Assembly (NCBI GenBank): GCA_017454295.1
Contig: JAFTDF010000022.1
Location: 1 to 39,398, forward strand
Origin: Bacilli bacterium
Lineage (GTDB): Bacteria; Bacillota_I; Bacilli_A; RFN20; CAG-826
Length of the DNA: 39,398 nt
Reading direction: 5' to 3'
Shown here: positions 33,801 through 39,398 of the stretch, piece after piece
How the letters are laid out: every line of letters begins with the position of its first letter
How positions within the stretch are numbered: position 1 is the first letter of the stretch
Position numbers and translations under genes: made by a program
The notes under the pieces: model-generated
What the model saw: the letters and a program-made list of their open reading frames with translations, nothing else
Databases searched by the model: none
Told to the model about the DNA's origin: nothing

Positions 33801-35292
33801 TAAGTACACCAGCTCCTCAGAAGACTACAAAACGGTTTATATTGACGCTCGCGCCTCCGGGAATCGCAATGATCCCAATTCGTATTGGACCGGCATCCAT
33901 GTCACCGTTTGGACGGATGCATCTACCCGCATCGATCTGTTCGAGGCCGGATCCAGTAGCGTCTACTATCTCACGGATTTCTTCTACAAAGTCACGCTAC
34001 ACGAGGGCCTGGTCTTTGCCATCGATAACGGCATTACTCCGTTTAGTGGAAGCCATTCGACCGTAAAGAACATCACCGTAGATGCCGATACGGACTATCT
34101 CTTCATCTACGAAAACAACGCCGGTCAAAACTGCACCATAGGATGGTTCGATAAAATCGTCCACAACATCGGAACCGCTACGATTTATACCTCGACTAAC
34201 AGTGGATCCACTTGGACTCCCCAAGGCACGATGGGCATTGGCGATCTAACACAGAATTTCTTCATCTTTGAGCGTGGCGTCAAGATTGCCAAGAACACTT
34301 GGGTCAAAATCACCATTTCCGGTTCTACCAACCTAAGCCTTCCCGATGGTGACTATGTCTATGCCAACCTCACCAGCGGCGACAATGGAAAAACCGCTGC
34401 CTATTTAACCAGCGAAAGTGGCAACATCAAGATCAACGTTGATAATGGCCGCTTCACCTTCTATCTAACCGCTTCTTCGGAAATTGCGATTGCCAAAGTT
34501 CCTTACAAAGGAAATGGCTTCTATATCATGCCCACCACGACCAGTGGTAATACCGACGGCTACGACAACTACATCAAGATGCTCACCAAGAGTGAAGACA
34601 AAGGCACCTACGAAGGGTTCAACATCGTCATAGAAAACGAAACACCGCTTTACTATTATGTCCGTTCCTACATGAATGCCCACGATGTCCTCTACACCTC
34701 CATTAGCTTGACTCCCGGCATCGTTAGTGACGTAATCCTTGAAAAAGACGGCGAGAGCAAGAATACCGGCATCATCAAGTTTACGAAGAGCGGCACCTAT
34801 ACTTTTGTGGTAAAAGGATCCACGTTAACCATCAGCGAATTCGCGATTAACGACTTCTTCAAACTAAATGGTTTGGATAAAAATGCAATTGATAGCCAAA
34901 ACGCGATCAAAGACCAAAAAACCAGCCTTGTCCTCGAAGTCAAACTTGCCGCCAATAACAACGCCGCCATCAAGCTTAAAGTCACGCCTCGTACCAATAC
35001 CTTAACGCCTTATGTCGGCTTCTCGGTTTTCGCCACCACCAAGAGCTACGACGACCTTCATACCGAGGATAGCACCACTTATGCGGAAAATGATGTCTAT
35101 CACTATATGAGAGAAAATTGTTATAGCCTAGGAACATTTGCTCAAACGGCCACAACCGTCATCCCAGCCAAAACCAGTGGATCCGTGTATCTATATATTC
35201 TGGTGGATTATCTCTACAGCGCATCGTTAAGCGACATGCCTTACAACATTTCAGGGCTACTCAACTTCACGGTGTCCATCGTGCAACAATGA
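27841..35292 (+). CDS. Giant InlB-repeat protein lacking its 5' end (silent copy 2)
   Basis: About 2480 codons are open. The in-frame stop at 27802-27804 is followed directly by CFPGGVESG, homologous to the residues right after the signal peptide of the intact giant. The only nearby start is a TTG at 27841 with no ribosome site, inside the homologous part. Parts: N-terminal domain (GVGYYVIKG), linker with EEVEEEQ and KMPGHGPKRAT (to about 28450), two beta modules like the small partner proteins, one FxKW-type repeat and thirteen InlB repeats, a module with a CBM26-like pattern (AYIW..., AWPGTAMT, DHIIFDKG; 33121-33420), further modules with GNGFYIM, and the shared C-terminal domain from about 34900. 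No sorting signal is seen. It is followed by a small secreted partner. The silent-cassette reading is inference. Confidence 0.8.
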   Translation: MTVQGITGYKNVLPNDESGAIDYSTENIQHYDAGTGTSERINTDISGEDENFDIPDEGVGYYVIKGHNGSFSAADSSYVYKLTQYEEGDNRVKRAYSTSNITLSANDVLRFKYYGFSDGHTTYETLPITTSGNSKTEINESGDVKVVSGSSVSYKVWLDYDTTSGRTAWLETVGSFVEEVEEEQVSTIRSNTPKMPGHGPKRATFSGGTRVFVEYSAVSSWWTNPFIYVWNGSTTAKKAMTTGDNNYLWVDLPDGNWTNCIFYRAEKIDSTWWNQTTDQSFATSKNVFTFDGNGGDKSKTGSWSTGSFLSGTYYVKDPTNNWAADGARLSANLCNGPSANSWINLTRVGTSQYYIATLPEGYWNNIIFCRMDPNGSNQWSSRWNQTENQSKPSDSKKCFTLPSAPEGQTTSGGSWGSHTFTLTVSAGSNGTVSGGGDITIGGSSTISATANSGYHFAKWDDNNTNASRSLSNLAPDSKISYTASFAANTLTVKYNANGGSGSAMSDSSLTYGASGWDTLRTNTYTKGGYTFAGWATSEDGSVAYADGGPLTVSDFSAASGTLNLYAKWTANKYSVSFYGNYPNDATSTSSLIETKTNQTYNTNYTLPSSNPSYTGWTFAGWYDAATGGSEITGSTLITTAGNHNIYAHWTANTYTVRFHSNHDSDVTVDQDFTYDAAAAALTSTATLFNTANFEKSGWVFDEWTANADGTGTSYTDGQSVRNLTATVNGVYHIYAQWKQTYNVIYNANEATGGSVPTSHSNIDFGTGITVKGNTGSLYKNGYVFNGWNTADDGNGTHYAVDATPAAFNANTTLFAEWVADIYTIVLDNDSATSAGTTSIYEKYGVGYYLDSAASSQQMTASSNPITKPTKNGYVFGGYWTVDGGSGTKYIDENGKLTSSAVTTTFHQNSGTLKLYAKWTLGVYEIQLDNDSATSAGATSIYEKYNTGYYLNYSAEAVSNQMSPSSNPIDVPRKTGYTFGGYYTEENGNGTQYIDTNGNLTSSAVTTTFYDGITLKLYAKWTANKYTVTLNNEDADALTPGADSVTATYNDALPSIAANKPVRSGYTFGGYWTVAGGGGSMYIKADGTSNIDHYLIDGTTTLYAKWSRTVSLDGYSVDNTSTQNFTLIWHAVASGNITAPSKTGYTFGGYFTGTSGSGTKIFNANGTPANAWNVAGDTLHALWTANTYSVTLNGNDGTPASQSITATYDAAMPGTNTSSAALTIPTRTGYTFGGYWTSSNSGTTLVTQYYNDDLTSTKSWVETDVTVLYAKWTIKTTRITFNGNGNDSGSVPNSIDVNYGSVPSSLGATALVKAGYHFGGYWYSSNGGSTLSKRYFAPAGSFSQVNWDREEASITLYAQWIANDYKVRFYSNGGTGGPTTQTFTYDAAAQALTSFDSLSFANTGMHFVKWNTQSNGEGTDYSDGQSVRNLTTALNGYFDLYAVWAYNEYSVAFDKNDGGGSNGSQSGFVYNTSKALTAFESLSITAPTGMHFVGWATSSEGSKAYDDGDSLVTPTPTPSHNGTFTLYALWEYNTYTVTLDPSKNGVTVLTNGDTSTTATFNSAMRSITVPTADGYVFRGYYTGADGAGTKYYNQDGSSANTWNLTSDTTLHAKWELKTKFEQGDVIYYVPSDAWLASPEGKTTYTAAYFYTSSAPYYRWWVKFSDFTTVETSPRTLFSVTVPGNSTISTWDGMQFCRYDSTKDGNININAGPDDNTSNLWNYTSPFTYTAGKDLLYGVEDSNCSGSNTSWKIYRATMPSADRTYYYFDNTNTFTGGGKVPTAYIWSSNYYVKSYGIQYSAWPGTAMTQPDSTITRHENVPIEYVWYITIPSIYDHIIFDKGPGAGSSDPASQTANLTLGTGENQGQPNWFFVVTGEQDNNNNWTGRWAEAIYPVILHGVYFLDSTQITTNIVETGYSFGIEPYRPTGDYDDGYFYFGNGTTGVGYRFYSGATASYYTAATCANNERFVIGTNAVDGLTFSEGSYHLYVKYTSSSEDYKTVYIDARASGNRNDPNSYWTGIHVTVWTDASTRIDLFEAGSSSVYYLTDFFYKVTLHEGLVFAIDNGITPFSGSHSTVKNITVDADTDYLFIYENNAGQNCTIGWFDKIVHNIGTATIYTSTNSGSTWTPQGTMGIGDLTQNFFIFERGVKIAKNTWVKITISGSTNLSLPDGDYVYANLTSGDNGKTAAYLTSESGNIKINVDNGRFTFYLTASSEIAIAKVPYKGNGFYIMPTTTSGNTDGYDNYIKMLTKSEDKGTYEGFNIVIENETPLYYYVRSYMNAHDVLYTSISLTPGIVSDVILEKDGESKNTGIIKFTKSGTYTFVVKGSTLTISEFAINDFFKLNGLDKNAIDSQNAIKDQKTSLVLEVKLAANNNAAIKLKVTPRTNTLTPYVGFSVFATTKSYDDLHTEDSTTYAENDVYHYMRENCYSLGTFAQTATTVIPAKTSGSVYLYILVDYLYSASLSDMPYNISGLLNFTVSIVQQ
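29095..32690 (+). repeat. FxKW-type repeat and thirteen InlB-type repeats in silent copy 2
   Basis: The array starts with a shorter unit (YHFAKWDDNN) and then has thirteen units ending in YAKW, YAQW, YALW or variants. Units 5 and 6 (30301-30600 and 30601-30903) are near duplicates at DNA level, sharing CTCGATAACGACAGTGCGAC and CTCCAGCGCGGTCACCACCA. Confidence 0.88.
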
Positions 35293-35303
35293 GAGGTGGA
35301 ACA

Positions 35304-35822
35304 ATGAAAAAGCGAACTCTATTCTTAGCAACATCCTTGATTCTTGCCTCCCTTGCCGTTGCTACTGCAAGTGCGTTTACTTATGCAAGCTTTGTCAAAT
35401 CGGCAGACATCAACCAAGACATCGGTTCGGCGGGTTGGAAACAAGATACGATCTTCCTCGATGGGACGCCAAGCGATAACTCCGGTGATTGGAATAACGA
35501 CAATGCCATCGTTTGTGTCTTTGCGATGGACAAGAACAATAATGACTCCGAATACGATTATTGGATCGAGAGCGATGGCGTCAACGCCAGTGGATATTAT
35601 TACTTCCGCCTGCCTTTAGCCGCATACACGCACATCTTATTTGCCCGCATCAAACCGGATCATGGAAACCCAATCACTTTCTCTAACGACGTTTGGAATC
35701 TGACCAACGACCTAAGTATCAGTGACAAGGGGGCCAACAACCTCTATTCGTTATCAACTTACGGAAATGGTGTTTATCCTGGTTGGACGAAAGCGACTGG
35801 AAGTTGGTCGGTTCTTTCTTAA
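35304..35822 (+). CDS. Small secreted partner protein 2 (172 aa)
   Basis: I chose ATG at 35304, which has GAGGTGG about 5-6 bases upstream and lies 11 bases after the stop of the giant gene. A start at 35289 overlapping that stop is possible but adds five residues before the basic signal. The signal peptide ends in AFTYASFVKSADI, nearly the same pattern as partner 1. The mature part contains YTHILFARIKP, VWNLTNDL and a terminal GSWSV, again one beta module like those in the giants. It is likely exported with the giant protein upstream. The function is unknown; a glycan-binding subunit is a guess from the module resemblance. Confidence 0.8.
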   Translation: MKKRTLFLATSLILASLAVATASAFTYASFVKSADINQDIGSAGWKQDTIFLDGTPSDNSGDWNNDNAIVCVFAMDKNNNDSEYDYWIESDGVNASGYYYFRLPLAAYTHILFARIKPDHGNPITFSNDVWNLTNDLSISDKGANNLYSLSTYGNGVYPGWTKATGSWSVLS

Positions 35823-35838
35823 GCATTTATCAATTTAT

Positions 35839-35868
35839 CTTGTCGATTTTCCTCGTAGCAAGTTTTTT
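35839..35868 (+). terminator. Weak terminator after partner protein 2
   Basis: CTTG (35839-35842) pairs with CAAG (35859-35862), with an inner CGA/TCG, followed by six T. The stem is short, so confidence is modest. The rest of 35869-35970 holds nothing I can name. Confidence 0.4.
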
Positions 35869-35970
35869 GAGATGCGCAAAGTAAATTGCCCTTCATTGAA
35901 ACGAGAGTTTTGGTTTAACGTAGAATTATTTGAAAAGAAATTGGTGTTTTTGCCTCGAATAGCAGGAATC

Positions 35971-36648
35971 TTATTTCTTATCCGTTAATGCAAAGCTGCG
36001 ATCAATTAAGGAAAACACCACCTGATCCACCACTTCGTCGTTGAGGACCACGCTGATCCAGTTCTTCTTATTCATGTGGTAGGCGGAATAAATACCCTTA
36101 ATGCCTAAGAGCTTAAAGATATCATCGGGATCAATCTTCACATTTAAGACATCGACGATGGCCTTGCCTTGGCCTTTGAGTTTGCCAATCTCGATATTCA
36201 TGATGATCCCAAACCACTTCTTGGTGTCGTTATGACGGAATACATAGAAGGAAGAATCCTCCCATAAATATTCCCGTTCCACTTGATAGGTAGAGGCGAT
36301 ATATTTCCGGACTCTTCTAGCTTGTTCTCCGCCTTGGGAAACATCGTTATAGCAACTCGCTTTGATGCGAAGCAGTAATTCCTTATAGGCTTCGCCGACA
36401 TGATAGGCAAAGCCCGTGCCCACATCGCCCCGGAAAGAGGTATATTCCTCCCCTAGATCATCTTCGATGACTTGCCCGGATAAAATCCCGTCTTGGATGA
36501 GAATCGTCGCGGAGAAGCCATTGACGCTTAAAGGGGCATGATAGACATAACCCCATGCCTCTTTGGCAAAGCCAAAAGGAACGAGCGCTTCCTCTTTCAA
36601 GGAGGCGTTGCCTAGGATTTCTGCTTCAAAAGGAGGTAAGGTAGCCAT
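35971..36648 (-). CDS. MmcQ/YjbR-like protein (225 aa)
   Basis: The C-terminal half (from about residue 105) matches the MmcQ/YjbR family. It runs RKYIASTYQVEREYLWEDSSFYVFRHNDTKKWF..., then a KxxG stretch, a proline-like turn replaced by KIDPDDIF, and NKKNWISVVLNDEV near the end. The family folds like a CyaY/double-wing DNA-binding domain and its role is poorly known. The N-terminal 100 residues form a separate domain I do not recognise. I chose ATG at 36648; a TTG at 36657 would add three residues. No ribosome site is seen, and a GATAAT box lies 8 bases upstream. The gene stands alone. Confidence 0.75.
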   Translation of the reverse strand: MATLPPFEAEILGNASLKEEALVPFGFAKEAWGYVYHAPLSVNGFSATILIQDGILSGQVIEDDLGEEYTSFRGDVGTGFAYHVGEAYKELLLRIKASCYNDVSQGGEQARRVRKYIASTYQVEREYLWEDSSFYVFRHNDTKKWFGIIMNIEIGKLKGQGKAIVDVLNVKIDPDDIFKLLGIKGIYSAYHMNKKNWISVVLNDEVVDQVVFSLIDRSFALTDKK

Positions 36649-36751
36649 ATCAAACAATTATCATAAACCAAAAACATCAAAAACGAATAGCACCCGCATT
36701 GTACTTGCGATAAAGATGGGCCTCCCCAAAACTGGCGTGATGTTCTTTCAC

Positions 36752-36874
36752 TATAACAAGCGACTCAAACGGCCTTGTTTTAGCGGGATTAAAAGCCTAA
36801 TATTCTCACGACAGGCCGGATGCTCTCGTTGCTCCGGACAAAGGCAGGTAGATGCGTCTCCTGCCTTTTTCTTT
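36752..36874 (+). ncRNA. Possible small structured RNA ending in a strong terminator
   Basis: A TATAAC box (36752-36757) is followed by about 100 bases with nested pairings and no gene. CGGCCTTGT (36770-36778) pairs with ACAGGCCG (36811-36818) with one bulge, and CCGGA (36816-36820) pairs with TCCGG (36833-36837), which overlaps and so would compete. A strong terminator follows. No -35 box is clear, and the terminator may simply belong to the leftward lipoprotein gene. Confidence 0.2.
36840..36874. terminator. Bidirectional terminator
   Basis: AAAGGCAGG (36840-36848) pairs with CCTGCCTTT (36860-36868). The T run is stronger on the plus strand (TTTTTCTTT) than on the minus strand (TTTG). It lies 18 bases after the stop of the leftward LRR lipoprotein. 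Confidence 0.75.
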
Positions 36875-36885
36875 GCCTCGTTGTC

Positions 36886-38724
36886 TTAGTCCACGAAGCG
36901 GACATTCGGCATCGAGATATTACCCAGCCAACCATCGGCTTTGACAATGGAATTCCACTCCGTCTCCGTGCCATGGAAGATAATCTCCTGGAGTGAAGTG
37001 CAGTTAGAAAGCGCATTGGCGCCGATATAGGTCACCGCATTGGTGATCTCTAAAGTCTCGATACCATCGGGTTCCTTGGTGGCAAAGGCGTTGTCGTCAA
37101 TCCGGTTAGCCGTGGTGCTTATATAACGTAAGCTGGCGGGGTAAGTATTCATATAATTGTCGGCAGAGGAATAATAATACCCGTTGAATAATGAGCCGAA
37201 CATCGGATAGGTACTCCCCTTCGCATATAACGACGGTGTGATAAAGCGCTCCATTGCATCGCATTCAGAGAAAGCTTGTACACCGACGCTTACCACCGAT
37301 TCGGGGATCACCACTTCGGGCAGTTTGTCGCATTTCTCAAAGCAATTCTTGCCGATGGTGGTTAGCGAAGAAGCGGATTCGAAGACAAGCGATTCCAGAT
37401 TGGGGCAACCTCCGAATGCATATTCGCCGAGTCCCGTCACGTGGGAAGGAATCGTCAATTCCTTCAAACTCTTGCAACCACGAAGCATATAATCGGGCAC
37501 GACAGTCATCCCCTGGGAAATCGTCAAAGACTCTAGTACATCGTACTTCTTCCCATCATAACTGACCTTTCCGGAAGTCGGATTCGAGTAATAAAGGTTG
37601 TAACGGTTTTTGTAGGCCTTCACCGTTGATGTCGCCGGATCATAGGTCTCATAGTCGAAGTAAAAATATTTCCCCGGCGTAAAGGCCAGTGCCGCCTCTT
37701 TCGATGAGCCGACGTAGATGTGTTCCATCTTACAATTTGACGAAAATGCAGCGGAGCCCAGACTCGTTAAGGTCGTAGGATCCTCGAACACGATAGTCTC
37801 AAGGTTCTCGCAATTTAAGAAGGCGCGGTCCTCAATCGTGGTAACCGAACTAGGAATGATTAGCTCCTTTAAACTGGAACATCCCGCCATCACCAAAGAA
37901 GGCAAGGTGGTCATTCCTTCGGGAATCCGTAAGGTTTCCAAAACGGAATAACGTTTTCCCTTGTGTTCAACGGTCCCGTTCGGATCAAGCAAATATAAGG
38001 TGGAACCGCTTTGCAAAAGATTCGACCAACTGCCAGCATACGTGTTGCTGGTTTCGATTTGGAGGAATTCCTCGATGGTTCCGTTGTAATAAACGGATTT
38101 GAGGTTCTTGCAAGAGAACCCAACGGGGCCAATCGTCTTTAAATTCGGACCGACGGTCAAAGAACTCATAGTCGATCCTTGGAATCCGTTATCCATAACG
38201 CCCACCACTTTCTTGCCACCGTAGGTATCGGGAATAACGACATCGCTCAGTTTCGTGGAATAGCCCGCACCAACGAGGTAATTGCCATCATCGAGCAAAT
38301 AGAAAGACAAACCCTGGGGATTCTCCTCGGAGTAGTTCAAACCGTGGTCCCCTTGGGCACCTTTATCGCCTTGACCGCCTTTGATATTGCCATGGATCAC
38401 CCAGGTATTGCCCTCTTTGACGTAGATATCCCAAGTGGTGACATTCAAATAGATATCCTTGTTCTTGCCTAGAGATGGTGAGGGGACATCAAAGCCAGAT
38501 AGAATCCCATTCCCATCCTGACCGGGTTCGCCATCCTCCCCGCGGATCGAGGCCAACCACTCTTCGTAGGTTTGGGTGCCACCACGGGCGAGATATAGGT
38601 TATAGATCGTGACAATTTGGGGATTGCGTTCCTCCGTCTGCGAACTCACCTGATAAGATGGACCGCAAGAAGCGAGCAACAGCAAACTGCACAGGGATAG
38701 GAATCCGACTTTGGTCTTTTTCAT
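36886..38724 (-). CDS. Lipoprotein with collagen-like segments and BspA-type leucine-rich repeats
   Basis: The 612-aa protein starts with a lipoprotein signal (lipobox LASC, Cys20). Around residues 45-70 there is the motif YEEWLASIRG and then a short collagen-like run (GEDGEPGQDGNG), with a second run (GGQGDKGAQGDHG) near 117-129. From about residue 160 on there are BspA-type repeats (LRR_5): xxLxxVxxIGxxAFxxCxxLxxIxIPxSV. ATG at 38724 has GAGGT 7 bases upstream. It should be a surface-exposed binding protein, and BspA-like proteins are known to bind host proteins. It stands alone, with a promoter upstream and a terminator downstream. Confidence 0.88.
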   Translation of the reverse strand: MKKTKVGFLSLCSLLLLASCGPSYQVSSQTEERNPQIVTIYNLYLARGGTQTYEEWLASIRGEDGEPGQDGNGILSGFDVPSPSLGKNKDIYLNVTTWDIYVKEGNTWVIHGNIKGGQGDKGAQGDHGLNYSEENPQGLSFYLLDDGNYLVGAGYSTKLSDVVIPDTYGGKKVVGVMDNGFQGSTMSSLTVGPNLKTIGPVGFSCKNLKSVYYNGTIEEFLQIETSNTYAGSWSNLLQSGSTLYLLDPNGTVEHKGKRYSVLETLRIPEGMTTLPSLVMAGCSSLKELIIPSSVTTIEDRAFLNCENLETIVFEDPTTLTSLGSAAFSSNCKMEHIYVGSSKEAALAFTPGKYFYFDYETYDPATSTVKAYKNRYNLYYSNPTSGKVSYDGKKYDVLESLTISQGMTVVPDYMLRGCKSLKELTIPSHVTGLGEYAFGGCPNLESLVFESASSLTTIGKNCFEKCDKLPEVVIPESVVSVGVQAFSECDAMERFITPSLYAKGSTYPMFGSLFNGYYYSSADNYMNTYPASLRYISTTANRIDDNAFATKEPDGIETLEITNAVTYIGANALSNCTSLQEIIFHGTETEWNSIVKADGWLGNISMPNVRFVD

Positions 38725-38745
38725 AGGCGTTACCTCAATAGGTAG

Positions 38746-38774
38746 ATTTTACCATAGGGATCATGAAGCCAAAA
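38746..38774 (-). promoter_or_regulatory. Promoter of the LRR lipoprotein
   Basis: On the minus strand TTTTGG (38774-38769) and TAAAAT (38751-38746) are 17 bases apart, and TGG precedes the -10 (extended form). The ribosome site is at 38736-38732. Confidence 0.5.
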
Positions 38775-38828
38775 ACCATTAAAAAGGTGTAAAAACCGCG
38801 TATAGAAAACCTATTTTCCGTGAAAAAG

Positions 38829-38870
38829 GCGCACGGGATGCATGTTTTTACGATGCACTATAAGCGTGCC
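38829..38870. promoter_or_regulatory. Nested dyad upstream of the glutaredoxin-like gene
   Basis: GCACG (38831-38835) pairs with CGTGC (38865-38869), and inside it TGCAT (38839-38843) pairs with ATGCA (38853-38857). A -10-like TATAAG lies at 38859-38864 within the right arm. It may be an operator; nothing more can be said. Confidence 0.3.
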
Positions 38871-38951
38871 TTCTAACCGCTTATGAATCATATCCCTTGG
38901 CGGATTCCCTCTCCGCCTCTATCCTTACGGAGAAAGGATCTATCTACCACT

Positions 38952-39245
38952 ATGATTAAAATCTACGGAATGCCTTCTTGCCCCTATTGCTCCTATCTAT
39001 TCCCCCAAATCGAAGGAAACGATCAATTCGTCTTCATCGATATTGGGGCTAATGTCTCCTATATGCATGAGTTCATGGATCTAAGAGACCATAACCCCGT
39101 CTTCATCCCCTATAAGGAAGAAGGCGATATCGGCATCCCCTGCTTCGTATTAGAAGATGGCACCGTCACCTTAGAACCTAGCGATGTCGGTCTCCACTCC
39201 TACAGTGAAACCAAAGCCTGCCGAATTGATGGCAAAGGGTGCTAG
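38952..39245 (+). CDS. Glutaredoxin-like protein with CPYC motif (97 aa)
   Basis: The protein opens MIKIYGMPSCPYCSYL. The beta strand, redox-active CPYC (residues 10-13) and following helix are the start of a glutaredoxin or thioredoxin fold. The conserved cis-proline step is GIPCFV near residue 65, after a loop (NPVFIPYKEEGD). The length is normal for a small glutaredoxin. It would act as a cytoplasmic thiol-disulfide reductant. The ATG at 38883 in the same frame would add 23 residues (MNHIPWRIPS...) that do not look like protein-fold sequence; the chosen ATG has AAAGGA about 13 bases upstream, which is far. No terminator follows. Confidence 0.82.
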   Translation: MIKIYGMPSCPYCSYLFPQIEGNDQFVFIDIGANVSYMHEFMDLRDHNPVFIPYKEEGDIGIPCFVLEDGTVTLEPSDVGLHSYSETKACRIDGKGC

Positions 39246-39260
39246 GTTTACTGTTCTTAA

Positions 39261-39398
39261 GTAAGTTCTAGTGCTTTCGCCTGGTTTCAAGTACAAGCTC
39301 AAGTCAATGGTCAAGCTAATAACACTAGCGAAAATAGGTTAGTTGCAGTTGGTTTCAATGGCCCTGCAGATGCTTCAACACAAATCGACTACACCATC
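39261..39398 (+). CDS. 5'-less secreted-protein gene running off the right edge (silent copy 3)
   Basis: A TAA stop at 39258-39260 is followed by an open frame to the window end with no start codon. It begins VSSSAFAWFQVQAQVNGQ. The AFAWF matches the end of the signal peptide of the intact giant (STMAWFS), and the next residues fit the same spacing. So the frame begins within the last residues of a SipW-type signal peptide whose first part is missing. It could be another silent cassette. Only 46 codons are visible, and homology beyond the signal end is weak. Confidence 0.5.

Noticed and set aside
13930-35292. LPXTG or other sorting signals at the ends of the giants
   Set aside because: The C-termini end in a beta-rich shared domain with no LPXTG, hydrophobic segment or basic tail.
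36752-36874. A known riboswitch class
   Set aside because: No consensus of a known class was recognised by eye, and no rightward gene follows it.
36563-36889. 108-aa plus-strand open frame over the MmcQ-like start and the gap
   Set aside because: It overlaps a supported gene on the other strand, has no ribosome site and its sequence shows no protein-like pattern.

Overview
The window looks like chromosomal DNA of an uncultured gut-type member of the Bacillota, probably a Bacilli lineage close to the Mollicutes or Erysipelotrichia. This is inferred from strong AGGAGG-type ribosome binding sites, several lipoproteins with LASC/LVGC lipoboxes, rho-independent terminators, huge InlB-type repeat proteins and a BspA-type leucine-rich-repeat lipoprotein. 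Tryptophan is read from TGG, and TGA serves as a normal stop, so the code is the standard one. No rRNA, tRNA, CRISPR array, transposase or phage gene was seen.

The left third (1-13.9 kb) is mostly housekeeping and surface metabolism. It holds an unknown acidic-tailed 543-aa protein, a two-gene ABC exporter transcribed leftward, an HSL-type esterase overlapping a GtrA-family membrane protein, and a leftward pair of MTA/SAH nucleosidase and 5'-nucleotidase lipoprotein. Next come a leftward S41-type peptidase lipoprotein preceded by a frameshifted small lipoprotein gene, then a rightward group of two P-loop ATPases and an esterase D-like hydrolase. Two unusual repeat arrays sit before the two ATPase genes: 10-bp iterons, and three 33-bp units.

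The middle (13.9-35.8 kb) holds three giant paralogous secreted proteins. One (2798 aa, leftward, 13930-22326) has a start codon, a signal peptide of the TasA/SipW-dependent look and a candidate promoter. The other two (rightward, 22.6-27.2 kb and 27.8-35.3 kb) share its whole architecture: N-terminal domain, PKR linker, beta modules, InlB repeats and C-terminal domain. Yet they lack a credible start codon, ribosome site and signal peptide. They begin at a DNA box (core CCGGCGGAGT) that also lies just after the signal peptide of the intact gene. Each is followed, by coupling or a very short gap, by a small secreted protein that resembles one module of the giant. A fourth 5'-less gene of the same look runs off the right edge. 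The reading frames are open over thousands of codons and the box is in the same reading frame in the first three genes. The arrangement therefore suggests an expression switch in which one promoter plus signal-peptide segment (about 513 bp, 22199-22711) can be inverted or recombined onto silent adhesin cassettes, similar in logic to the vsa locus of Mycoplasma pulmonis. This is an inference from sequence layout. No recombinase is in the window.

The right end (35.9-39.4 kb) has an MmcQ/YjbR-like protein, a possible small structured RNA, a collagen-like/BspA-LRR lipoprotein and a glutaredoxin-like protein with a CPYC motif.
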